A stretch of DNA of 8,722 nucleotides from an uncultured Bacilli bacterium (lineage in GTDB: Bacteria > Bacillota_I > Bacilli_A > RF39 > UBA660). The translations under genes were made by a program, and so were the position numbers. Numbering within the stretch: position 1 is the stretch's first letter; each line of letters begins with the position of its first letter. Location of the stretch: contig CANQVY010000045.1 in assembly GCA_947627405.1 (NCBI GenBank), forward strand, positions 1 to 8,722, written 5' to 3'. The notes under the pieces are model-generated. The model saw only the letters and a list, made by a program, of their open reading frames with translations, had not been told where the DNA came from and ran no database searches. Of the stretch, positions 1 through 6,119 are shown piece by piece.

Positions 1-75
1 GGCTGAAGAGGCGCCCCTGCTAAGGGTGTAGGTCGGGCAACTGGCGCGAGAGTTCAAATCTCTCCTACTCCGCCA
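1..75 (+). tRNA. tRNA-Ser (anticodon GCU), 5' end cut off by the window
   Basis: Decodes AGC/AGU serine codons. The window begins in the D arm. Visible parts are the anticodon stem 12-16/24-28 with loop 17-23 and anticodon GCT at 19-21; a long class II variable arm at about 29-47, typical of tRNA-Ser; the T stem 48-52/60-64 with loop TTCAAAT at 53-59; the 3' acceptor strand 65-71; discriminator G72, the serine identity base; and an encoded CCA at 73-75. The acceptor 5' strand and the first part of the D arm, roughly 17-18 nt, lie outside the window. The D-arm and anticodon sequence closely resembles the Bacillus tRNA-Ser(GCU) as I remember it. Confidence 0.97.
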
Positions 76-78
76 TAT

Positions 79-101
79 AAAAAAACTCGATATCTCGAGT
101 T
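79..101 (-). terminator. Intrinsic terminator of the J-domain gene (minus strand)
   Basis: A perfect 7-bp stem, 84-90 with 95-101, has a 4-nt loop. Read on the minus strand it is followed by a U run from the A tract at 79-85. It lies about 40 nt past the stop codon at 139-141. On the + strand the same hairpin has no U tract, so it serves the minus-strand transcript. Confidence 0.75.
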
Positions 102-106
102 GAAAT

Positions 107-131
107 AGAGAACATTTAAGTTCTTTTTTTA
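107..131 (+). terminator. Intrinsic terminator of the tRNA-Ser transcript (+ strand)
   Basis: A stem at 109-113/120-124, extendable by a G-U and an A-U pair, has a 6-nt loop ATTTAA. It runs into a T tract at 124-130 that continues T-rich to about 140. It lies 30-odd nt after the tRNA CCA end. The stem is short and mostly A-U but the U tract is good. It sits next to the oppositely oriented hairpin at 84-101. Confidence 0.65.
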
Positions 132-138
132 TTTTTGT

Positions 139-987
139 TTATTTCCGTTTGGTATAAACATTTTTATGTTCATAAGTATAGGACCTATTTCGATTCGTCT
201 TTTTGGCAAGAATATGATTATAGAAAGTAATATCATCCTTTAAACGTTGAATCGTTCGTTTTAAGTTCCCCTCTTTTTGTTTGAACTCCTGAAGAAGATC
301 ATCTTGGACTTGCAAATCTTTCTTAATGATTAAAGAATCAATTTCTAAGTCATATACTTTGTCTGTTAAAAATTTTATTTTCGATAAACGCAAAAAGAAC
401 AAAAGGAAAGAAGCGATTCCAAAGAAAATCATAAACAATAAAGAAAAAACATTAAATTGGAATAAAAGGAACACAAGATTCATTAAACACAAAAGGAAAC
501 AGAACATTTCGATTTTAGAAATACATCGAATGCTCTTTATCTTATCTTCTAAAGTTTCAATTTGTGTAAGAGTATCCTTATATTTTTTATAAATTTTAAA
601 ATATTCACTTTCTTCTTTGGCCATTTGTTTATAAAATTTAAACAATGTAGTCTGAAAGGCAACCATATCTTTTAACAAATCATTTACTTTTTTTGTTAAA
701 TCCTGGATGCTAATTTTTTTAAAATCATCAATAGTTTGATCTTCTTGTATCTTTTCTTCTTCTACTTTTTTCTTTCTTGGTTTTTCCTGTTTGATATAGG
801 ATACTTTATTACTTATAAGTTCATTCTTAACCTCAACTAATAATTTCATCATTTGGTCATTCCCAGAATTTACATCTGGATGAAATTTTTTCATAAGTAG
901 CCTTAATTTTCTTTTTACATCTTTACTATATTGCCCCTTATATCCTATAGCTTCATAAATTTCATTTTTATTCATAAATTTGCCCAT
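139..987 (-). CDS. Membrane-anchored J-domain (DnaJ-like) protein with coiled coils
   Basis: A 282-aa probable DnaK co-chaperone held at the membrane. Residues about 5-58 form a short J domain with the diagnostic HPD triad at H36-P37-D38, preceded by a basic helix (KRKLRLLMKKF) as in true J domains. A Lys/Glu-rich linker (65-85) follows, then a predicted coiled coil (about 88-155), a hydrophobic hairpin of two membrane segments (about 160-180 and 181-199), and a second coiled coil (about 205-253). The tail is basic. There is no Gly/Phe region, zinc finger or DnaJ C-terminal domain, so it is a class III J protein. The J domain should face the cytoplasm to recruit DnaK. The ATG at 987 has AAGGATGG (992-999) correctly spaced; an in-frame ATG four codons later is less well placed. 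It starts 18 nt after the stop of the GT-C-like gene, so the two are likely cotranscribed. Client unknown; I recognise no named homologue. Confidence 0.85.
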   Translation of the reverse strand: MGKFMNKNEIYEAIGYKGQYSKDVKRKLRLLMKKFHPDVNSGNDQMMKLLVEVKNELISNKVSYIKQEKPRKKKVEEEKIQEDQTIDDFKKISIQDLTKKVNDLLKDMVAFQTTLFKFYKQMAKEESEYFKIYKKYKDTLTQIETLEDKIKSIRCISKIEMFCFLLCLMNLVFLLFQFNVFSLLFMIFFGIASFLLFFLRLSKIKFLTDKVYDLEIDSLIIKKDLQVQDDLLQEFKQKEGNLKRTIQRLKDDITFYNHILAKKTNRNRSYTYEHKNVYTKRK

Positions 988-1005
988 AGTTCCATCCTTT
1001 TAAAG

Positions 1006-2493
1006 TTATACTTTTTCCATTAAAACAAAGAAATCATCATCATATAGAAGCATATAATTTTTATCTTTGCTTAATATTTTATATAAAGAATCATCCTTTC
1101 GAATTAAAACATGACTAAAATTATATTTTTTAAATATTTTTTCATAAGAAAGATTCATATAAGCCTCTATATAATCATCAAAAATATCCATCTTTTTATT
1201 AAATGGTTTTGTATATAAATCACTCCTAGAATCAATAAACACTTTTATATCACAAAATAAGATATAACTGCCTTCATTATAATTATTAAAGAGTCTTATT
1301 TTTTTATAGTCTAAATGTTTTTTCATATATTTTACTGCATCAATGGGGTAATCTTCTTTAGTAAAATATTCTTCATTTCTATGAATTTTATAATTTTGAA
1401 AACTAACGACAAATAAGAAAAGAAGAAACAAAATACAAAAAATTGGTTTTGTAAGATAAGAGTAAATAACTTCACAAGTTACTTTACTTTCTTCTTGAAC
1501 CACATCACTTAAATACCTTCCTACGAATAAAAGCCCAATACACGCAAACAATAAGACATGTCGAATAGAAAACAAAGATGTAAAAAGTAAACCGCCAATC
1601 ATTAAGAAATCTCGCATTCGAATCTTTGTTTTTGTCAAAATGAATAATAAAAGAAGAAAAAGAATGAAAAATAAATACAAAAGATTTTGGGTTAAGACAG
1701 TTGGCTTATGCTCTAATAAAATTGAAATTGTATTCGTTTGCATAATTTTTATAAAATAAGTATAAGCGATTCCAAAACAAGGAGTAAAAACTCCTACAAA
1801 TAAAGACAGGAATAAATATGGATATACTTTTTTAAAATGAGAAACATCTTCTATATATAATTTATCTGCGCTGATTTTACTTTTGTTTTTTTTCTTATTT
1901 TTAAATAAAAAACATAAATGTTCAACAATATAAGGCAAATATAGAATAAATTGGAAAGGCCATATTGTTCCATGAATATTAGCAAGCAATAAAGAAAGAA
2001 TTGGTAAAAAAATAAGATACTTACCCTTTTTTGTTATTAAAAATGATTCTAATATGAAAATTTGAATAATAAAAAGAAAATACGATAACAATTGACTACG
2101 AGCTGTAATCCCTGGTTTTAAAAGATTAGAAACTAAAAATAACAAAAGAAAGGAAATAAGTCTATTATTCTGATTCATTCGATTTGAAACTTTATATATA
2201 CATAATAGAATGACAAAAAAAACAATCATAACAAACAAATAGATTCCATGAAAAGAAAAGTGGTTATAAAGGAAAGCAACAATCACATCAAACAACCAAT
2301 GAGGATAAGTATAATTTAGAGAAAAAAAAGAAAAATGATCTTTTAAATCAATTCCATTTTTAAAAATGAGGTTGCCTAATTTTATATCGTAAAACAAATC
2401 ATTCTGTATTTCTTTGGGAGTAAGAGCAATCACTAACGCCATAGATGTTAAAATGACAAATAAACCAAACAAAACATTATTCTTTTTTTTCAT
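1006..2493 (-). CDS. GT-C-like polytopic membrane protein of the cell envelope, function unproven
   Basis: A 495-aa protein with about ten hydrophobic segments. The N-terminal region has the pattern of a widespread GT-C-like family: D36 in FYDIKLG just after the first membrane helix, the NGIDLKDHFSF stretch (46-56) and YPHWLFD (63-69). In this fold an early acidic residue in the first external loop is usually catalytic and the donor is a polyprenyl-phosphate sugar. Other likely conserved points are R132 (ARSQ), NIHG (172-175) and R311-H312. The soluble C-terminus (about 375-495) matches the same family: PIDAVKYM (383-390), LFNNYNEGSYI (401-411) and the signature FIDSRSDLY (419-427). Sugar and acceptor cannot be read from the sequence. 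The ATG at 2493 has GTGGTGA (2498-2504) upstream. It lies 40 nt after the 3D-domain gene, behind a terminator, and 18 nt before the J-domain gene. An alternative is a membrane protein of this fold without transferase activity. Confidence 0.75.
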   Translation of the reverse strand: MKKKNNVLFGLFVILTSMALVIALTPKEIQNDLFYDIKLGNLIFKNGIDLKDHFSFFSLNYTYPHWLFDVIVAFLYNHFSFHGIYLFVMIVFFVILLCIYKVSNRMNQNNRLISFLLLFLVSNLLKPGITARSQLLSYFLFIIQIFILESFLITKKGKYLIFLPILSLLLANIHGTIWPFQFILYLPYIVEHLCFLFKNKKKNKSKISADKLYIEDVSHFKKVYPYLFLSLFVGVFTPCFGIAYTYFIKIMQTNTISILLEHKPTVLTQNLLYLFFILFLLLLFILTKTKIRMRDFLMIGGLLFTSLFSIRHVLLFACIGLLFVGRYLSDVVQEESKVTCEVIYSYLTKPIFCILFLLFLFVVSFQNYKIHRNEEYFTKEDYPIDAVKYMKKHLDYKKIRLFNNYNEGSYILFCDIKVFIDSRSDLYTKPFNKKMDIFDDYIEAYMNLSYEKIFKKYNFSHVLIRKDDSLYKILSKDKNYMLLYDDDFFVLMEKV

Positions 2494-2508
2494 GATATCA
2501 CCACAATC

Positions 2509-2537
2509 ATTATATAGAAAAAAAGATTACAGATCAA
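2509..2537 (-). promoter_or_regulatory. SigA-type promoter of the GT-C-like gene, inside the preceding terminator
   Basis: On the minus strand a -35 TTGATC (2532-2537), a 17-nt spacer and a consensus -10 TATAAT (2509-2514) precede the ATG at 2493. The -35 overlaps the TGA stop of the upstream gene (2534-2536) and the apical part of its terminator hairpin. The start point would be near 2502, giving a leader of only about 9 nt. The -10 is convincing; the -35 matches 4 of 6. Confidence 0.5.
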
Positions 2538-2549
2538 TATCCTAATCTT
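2518..2549 (-). terminator. Terminator overlapping the stop codon of the 3D-domain gene
   Basis: A 7-bp stem pairs 2523-2529 with 2543-2549. A small inner stem at 2532-2534/2539-2541 is possible. On the minus strand it is followed by a U run from the A tract 2518-2524. The TGA stop (2534-2536) lies within the hairpin itself. The stem is mostly A-U, so strength is moderate. Confidence 0.6.
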
Positions 2550-3253
2550 AAGATTTCAAATGTAACATTCGTTCTTGTACCAAAAATATAGGCCTCTTTT
2601 TGATTTGTACACAATAAATCAAATTGAAATTTTTTGTTTATTCCTATATTTCCTCCTCGATCAAGAACAATTCCCTTCATTTCCGTTTTCGAATCAATTT
2701 TTAAGTTTACAATTGTTCCATAAGGATATTTTTTATCCCCAGCTAAAATTCTAATTGTTCCATATGTTTTGTCATTATAATAAATAGAGTCACGAATATC
2801 ATATCCTGATGAAGTCTGATTTGAACATCCATTACAATCTGGTCCATAGGCTGATAGCTTCCCATTAAAAGACTCAAGCACTGTATATTTCTCAATTTTC
2901 TCTGTAATAACACCTTTATCTTCATTAGGTTTGGTAATTAAAGGTATATCTTTAGAAGATTGATTCTTTTTTTCTTCGATCTTTTTACTGGATACATCTT
3001 CTTTTTCTTTTGGAACTTGGCTTTTATCAACCACTAGAACTTTTTTCTTAACTGAATCCTTTTTTCGTACTTCTTGAACATGAACTACAACTTCATTATG
3101 AAGCAATTGATTACTATGTACTTGTTTTTCTTGATTAATATTATTAACTAACAATGTTTTGAAATGCACATCGCTACTAAATAAAGTAACAACAATGAGC
3201 AGCATAAAAATACTATTTATAAAAGAAAAAACAACTTTATATATTTTGTTCAT
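2534..3253 (-). CDS. Membrane-anchored 3D-domain (double-psi beta-barrel) cell-wall protein
   Basis: A 239-aa protein with an N-terminal membrane anchor or uncleaved signal (about 8-26), a long hydrophilic Lys/Glu/Val-rich stalk (about 40-122) crossing the wall, and a C-terminal 3D domain (about 126-239). The three aspartates that name the family are D173 (AGDKKYPYGT), D198 (LDRGG) and D212 (FDLL). The final strand FGTRTNVTFEI fits the barrel. Related 3D/MltA/RlpA-like barrels act on peptidoglycan as lytic transglycosylases or bind it, as in YocH- and YabE-type proteins; activity here is inferred from fold only. A CNGC pair (C140, C143) sits at the start of the domain. The ATG at 3253 has a strong AAAGGTGG (3258-3265). 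The gene is separated from its neighbours by a terminator upstream (3345-3368) and one over its own stop. No LysM or G5 domain is present. Confidence 0.85.
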   Translation of the reverse strand: MNKIYKVVFSFINSIFMLLIVVTLFSSDVHFKTLLVNNINQEKQVHSNQLLHNEVVVHVQEVRKKDSVKKKVLVVDKSQVPKEKEDVSSKKIEEKKNQSSKDIPLITKPNEDKGVITEKIEKYTVLESFNGKLSAYGPDCNGCSNQTSSGYDIRDSIYYNDKTYGTIRILAGDKKYPYGTIVNLKIDSKTEMKGIVLDRGGNIGINKKFQFDLLCTNQKEAYIFGTRTNVTFEILRLGY

Positions 3254-3270
3254 TATACCACCTTTTATAA

Positions 3271-3324
3271 ATTATAACATAAACATCTATTTTACACTAT
3301 AGTATACATAAAATTTACTGTTAA
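3271..3324 (-). promoter_or_regulatory. Promoter region of the 3D-domain gene, two candidate promoters
   Basis: The better candidate on the minus strand is -35 TTAACA (3319-3324), a 17-nt spacer and -10 TATAGT (3296-3301), giving a start near 3289 and a leader of about 35 nt. A second consensus TATAAT preceded by TGT (extended -10) lies at 3271-3276, but transcription from it would begin near 3264, inside the ribosome site at 3258-3265, and its -35 is poor. The region follows the terminator of the upstream gene. Confidence 0.5.
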
Positions 3325-3344
3325 TTATTGTAAACTAAATGGTA

Positions 3345-3368
3345 AAAGAAAAATAGCTTATGCTATTT
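3345..3368 (-). terminator. Terminator with the stop codon of the post-ltaS gene in its loop
   Basis: A perfect 7-bp stem pairs 3351-3357 with 3362-3368 around the loop 3358-3361. On the minus strand it is followed by UUCUUUU. The TAA stop (3358-3360) forms three of the four loop bases. It closes the ltaS transcription unit. Confidence 0.7.
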
Positions 3369-3966
3369 CCACTAAAGATAATTTTTTCCCTTCATGAACA
3401 AAATACAAAGTCTTTTTCTGATCATAATCCAAGTCTTTTTCATAAGAAATAGTTACATCAACTTTAAAACTTTTAGAATCTGTCTTTTTTAAATAAGTAT
3501 ATAAAGTTGTATCTATATTTTCAATTACAACATTATCTACAGAAGGTAATTTTTCCTTGTGATTCAATTCATTTTCCAAAAATAAATACAAAGTATCTTT
3601 TGATTTTTCCTTGAAATTTGATAAAACATCACTATAAATAAAATCCGTCCCTCCTACATCATCACTAGAGGTTTTATTTTGTAAAGTATAGAAATCCATA
3701 ACAAACATTTTGGCGATAAGCTGAACATATTTTTCTTCATCAACTGTAGAAGACTTTAGAATATTTTTCAATTCATGAAATAACTTTTTATATTGAGTTA
3801 AATCCGTTTCATATAGTCTATAATTATATTCTTCGATTTCGTCAATTTGTTTCTTAGTAGATTCTTTATCTTTTCGAAAAGACGTTAGACAAATATACAA
3901 AATACAACCTATGCATAATAAAATTATCAGTAGTAATAAAATTTTATTGAGTTTTATGTTTTTCAA
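3358..3966 (-). CDS. Single-pass membrane protein translated with the LTA synthase, function unknown
   Basis: 202 aa. One membrane segment (about 8-29) follows a basic N-terminus, then a helical region (about 35-95), a VGGTDFIYSD stretch (104-113), and a C-terminal part alternating beta strands (SFKVDVTISYEKDL at 166-179, KTLYFVHEGKKLSLVEI at 185-201). The layout resembles an anchored, extracytoplasmic NTF2-like or DUF-type domain, but I recognise no named family. The start is TTG (3964-3966) and overlaps the TGA stop of the LTA synthase as TTGA. AGAGGTGA at 3974-3981 is ideally spaced for that TTG, and the next in-frame Met is about residue 87, past the membrane segment. Overlap implies translational coupling and a role linked to lipoteichoic acid synthesis, for example as an accessory subunit; this is inference. 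A Cys near the membrane segment is not a good lipobox. Confidence 0.8.
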   Translation of the reverse strand: MKNIKLNKILLLLIILLCIGCILYICLTSFRKDKESTKKQIDEIEEYNYRLYETDLTQYKKLFHELKNILKSSTVDEEKYVQLIAKMFVMDFYTLQNKTSSDDVGGTDFIYSDVLSNFKEKSKDTLYLFLENELNHKEKLPSVDNVVIENIDTTLYTYLKKTDSKSFKVDVTISYEKDLDYDQKKTLYFVHEGKKLSLVEIA

Positions 3967-6065
3967 TTATTGCTCACCTCTTCAGTATAACTTTCTGAAG
4001 ATTCCCTTTCTTTCTTAATTAAATCATATACTACTACATCATTTGATACGTCCAATAAATTTCCTGCATATTCATTACATTCTTTAATATAATCCTCATT
4101 TATTGGATCTTTTGTTAAAGCCAAATATTCTCCTTTTTGGGCATTGTAATAAACTTTGTTTGTCACCCAATTGCTATTTGGAAATACCACTATATTATTA
4201 CTTTTAATATCAAAAATATCATGGCCTAAGGCATAAGAATTTGTAAAACCAAACATATTTCCTAATGTAGGCTGTGCATCATACATCCCCATTACATTAT
4301 GCACTGTTTTTTTCATTGGATGATCTTGTGTCCAAACTATAAATGGTGTTTTTCTATTTAATTCATATTGATAGTTGTCAAAATCAAAATATTTTTCATC
4401 ATCTTTAGATAAAAGACCATCTGTTTCTTTGTCATAATTATACATTCGAACAAAATCATTTTTTGGAAGTCTGGCGTCATGATCTCCATAAATAACTAAA
4501 ACTGTATTCTTAAATAAGCCATCTTTTTTCATTTGTTCCATAAACTCCCCAAATGCCTTATCAGCATAATGAACAGACTTTAGATAATTTCCTAATTTTG
4601 TTCCTTCCAAATATGGATATTCTATCTGTTTTTGATTGCTATCCTTACCCGTAAGTGAAGCTTTAAACTCCCCATATTTTTCGGTATCACTAAAAGGTGT
4701 ATGATTTGACAACGTAATCATAGTACCATAATATGGCTGATTCTTAGCTGAAATTTCTTTTAAATAAGCAATAGATTGTTTAAAGAAAGATTCATCACTT
4801 AATCCAAGGCCAATAATATCATCATCCTCTACATCATAATCGGACTTGCTATAAAATTTATCATATCCTAAATTCTCATGCATCACATTTCGATTCCAAA
4901 AAGTTCCATTGTTCGCATGCATACTAAATGTATAGTATCCTTTTTCTTTTAATAATTTTGGTGTAGAAACATATTCTCGATCAAAATAGCTAACAAATAC
5001 CGTTCCATTATAACTAGGCATTAAACTGGTATTAAAAGTAAATTCACTATCACTACTCGTTCCAACACTAACTTGTGTATAAAAATGATCAAAGTATAAA
5101 CCCTCTTTTGCTATTTTTGTAAAATTAGGCGCAACTTCTTGCCCATTAATCTTTAATCCTATTACAAAATCTTGTAAACTTTCCGCATGGATAACTAAAA
5201 TATTTTTTCCTTTATACATATTGGTATATTTATTTTTATGTGATTTTGTATTTCTTTCTTCATAATAAGATTTAAATTGCTTCATTGCTTTATCATATCC
5301 AAATAAAGATATAATTTTGGGCTTAATACTTTGAACTAAATCATTCGCATGATATGTATAAATTCCAAATACAGTTACAATATATTCCCTATTCCACTGT
5401 TTTGCAAATCTTCCAATTTCAAGACCCGTTAAAGTAATAACAAAGAAAAAAGTACATACTCCTGCAGCTACAATAGAATGAATAAATTTTTTTCGATTTG
5501 CAGAACCCTTTATATATTTTTTTCTTTTCAAATGTCTATAATACAAAATTAATAGAATCGTTCCAACCCAATAAATTAAATCCTTAATTTGAAATACATT
5601 TTCTGTAACGCTATCCCCTACATCCACAACAAATCGACTTGTTGAAAGCAATGATATAGAAGAAAAAGAAGAATAAAAAGTATAATAAATGGAATTAATA
5701 AAGCATAAAAGTGTTAAAAAAATATTCCATCCAATATAATAAGCATTACGTCTTTTTGGACGTATTAAAAAACCAAAAGCTCCTATAAGTAAAACAATAC
5801 TTAAATCCGCTAGCAAAGGTTTAATAGCAAAATAATTATGAACGGTTAAAAATCGCAAAAGAGTAGGATTAAGCACAGATACAAAAACAAAAGCAACGAA
5901 TTCTTTGTTATTTGCACATGCTTTTTTAATTTGAAGCCATCTTTTTTTTATAAATTGTTTTGGATCTTTCTTGAATTCGTTAAATTCTGTTTTAATTTTT
6001 TTTCCTACTTTTCTTCCTGTTTTTTTTATAGAATCTATTCCCTTTTTACACTTACCTTTTATCAT
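3963..6065 (-). CDS. ltaS: Lipoteichoic acid synthase family protein (LtaS-type, sulfatase fold)
   Basis: LtaS enzymes polymerise glycerol phosphate from phosphatidylglycerol onto a glycolipid anchor outside the membrane. From the ATG at 6065 it has 700 aa: a very Lys-rich N-terminus (1-50), about five membrane segments (57-75, 79-103, 109-130, 160-177, 196-217), and an external sulfatase-like domain (about 288-620). Metal and active-site positions are visible: E295 (HAESLQ), the GTSSDSEF motif (335-342), H383 and R392 in MHANNGTFWNR, H455 (LSNHTPF) and D528-H529 (YGDHD). A gapless comparison with the remembered S. aureus motif GKTSDAEF puts S337, not T336, at the catalytic Thr position. An in-frame TTG at 6080 was rejected: it has no ribosome site and lies at the predicted transcription start, whereas AAGGTGA (6071-6077) is 5 nt before the ATG. 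The product could make another glycerol-phosphate polymer or be a primase. Confidence 0.92.
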   Translation of the reverse strand: MIKGKCKKGIDSIKKTGRKVGKKIKTEFNEFKKDPKQFIKKRWLQIKKACANNKEFVAFVFVSVLNPTLLRFLTVHNYFAIKPLLADLSIVLLIGAFGFLIRPKRRNAYYIGWNIFLTLLCFINSIYYTFYSSFSSISLLSTSRFVVDVGDSVTENVFQIKDLIYWVGTILLILYYRHLKRKKYIKGSANRKKFIHSIVAAGVCTFFFVITLTGLEIGRFAKQWNREYIVTVFGIYTYHANDLVQSIKPKIISLFGYDKAMKQFKSYYEERNTKSHKNKYTNMYKGKNILVIHAESLQDFVIGLKINGQEVAPNFTKIAKEGLYFDHFYTQVSVGTSSDSEFTFNTSLMPSYNGTVFVSYFDREYVSTPKLLKEKGYYTFSMHANNGTFWNRNVMHENLGYDKFYSKSDYDVEDDDIIGLGLSDESFFKQSIAYLKEISAKNQPYYGTMITLSNHTPFSDTEKYGEFKASLTGKDSNQKQIEYPYLEGTKLGNYLKSVHYADKAFGEFMEQMKKDGLFKNTVLVIYGDHDARLPKNDFVRMYNYDKETDGLLSKDDEKYFDFDNYQYELNRKTPFIVWTQDHPMKKTVHNVMGMYDAQPTLGNMFGFTNSYALGHDIFDIKSNNIVVFPNSNWVTNKVYYNAQKGEYLALTKDPINEDYIKECNEYAGNLLDVSNDVVVYDLIKKERESSESYTEEVSNN
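3974..3981 (-). promoter_or_regulatory. Ribosome binding site that decides the TTG start at 3966
   Basis: AGAGGTGA on the minus strand lies 7 nt before the TTG, inside the last codons of the LTA synthase gene. No other in-frame start near the membrane segment exists, so this site fixes the start of the downstream protein. Confidence 0.75.
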
Positions 6066-6070
6066 TTTTT

Positions 6071-6077
6071 TCACCTT
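6071..6077 (-). promoter_or_regulatory. Ribosome binding site that decides the ATG start of the LTA synthase
   Basis: AAGGTGA on the minus strand lies 5 nt before the ATG at 6065-6063. It falls inside the codons that would follow the alternative TTG at 6080, so that TTG is not the start. Confidence 0.75.
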
Positions 6078-6085
6078 CAATGATG

Positions 6086-6115
6086 ATTATAACATAAAAT
6101 AATATAAAATTCCAA
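6086..6115 (-). promoter_or_regulatory. SigA-type promoter of the LTA synthase unit
   Basis: On the minus strand: -35 TTGGAA (6110-6115), an 18-nt spacer, and an extended -10 TGTTATAAT with the hexamer at 6086-6091. It sits directly after the kinase stop codon (6120-6122). The start point would be near 6079, a leader of about 14 nt before the ATG at 6065. Confidence 0.6.
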
Positions 6116-6119
6116 TCTA

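Noticed and set aside
326..592. 88-codon open frame on the + strand
   Set aside because: Antisense to the J-domain gene, low-complexity Lys-rich product, no ribosome site.
2743..2925. 60-codon open frame on the minus strand
   Set aside because: Alternative frame inside the 3D-domain gene, whose own frame shows clear domain motifs.
3310..3340. Weak hairpin TTTAC/GTAAA upstream of the 3D gene as a terminator
   Set aside because: Five A-U-rich pairs with an 11-nt loop; a better terminator lies at 3345-3368, and this stretch overlaps a promoter.
3880..3945. Lipoprotein signal in the protein encoded after ltaS
   Set aside because: The residues before C21 (LCIG) do not fit a lipobox well, and the hydrophobic segment continues past the Cys, so a membrane anchor is more likely.
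6066..6080. TTG at 6080 as start of the LTA synthase
   Set aside because: No ribosome site upstream, it falls at the predicted transcription start, and AAGGTGA within these codons serves the ATG at 6065.
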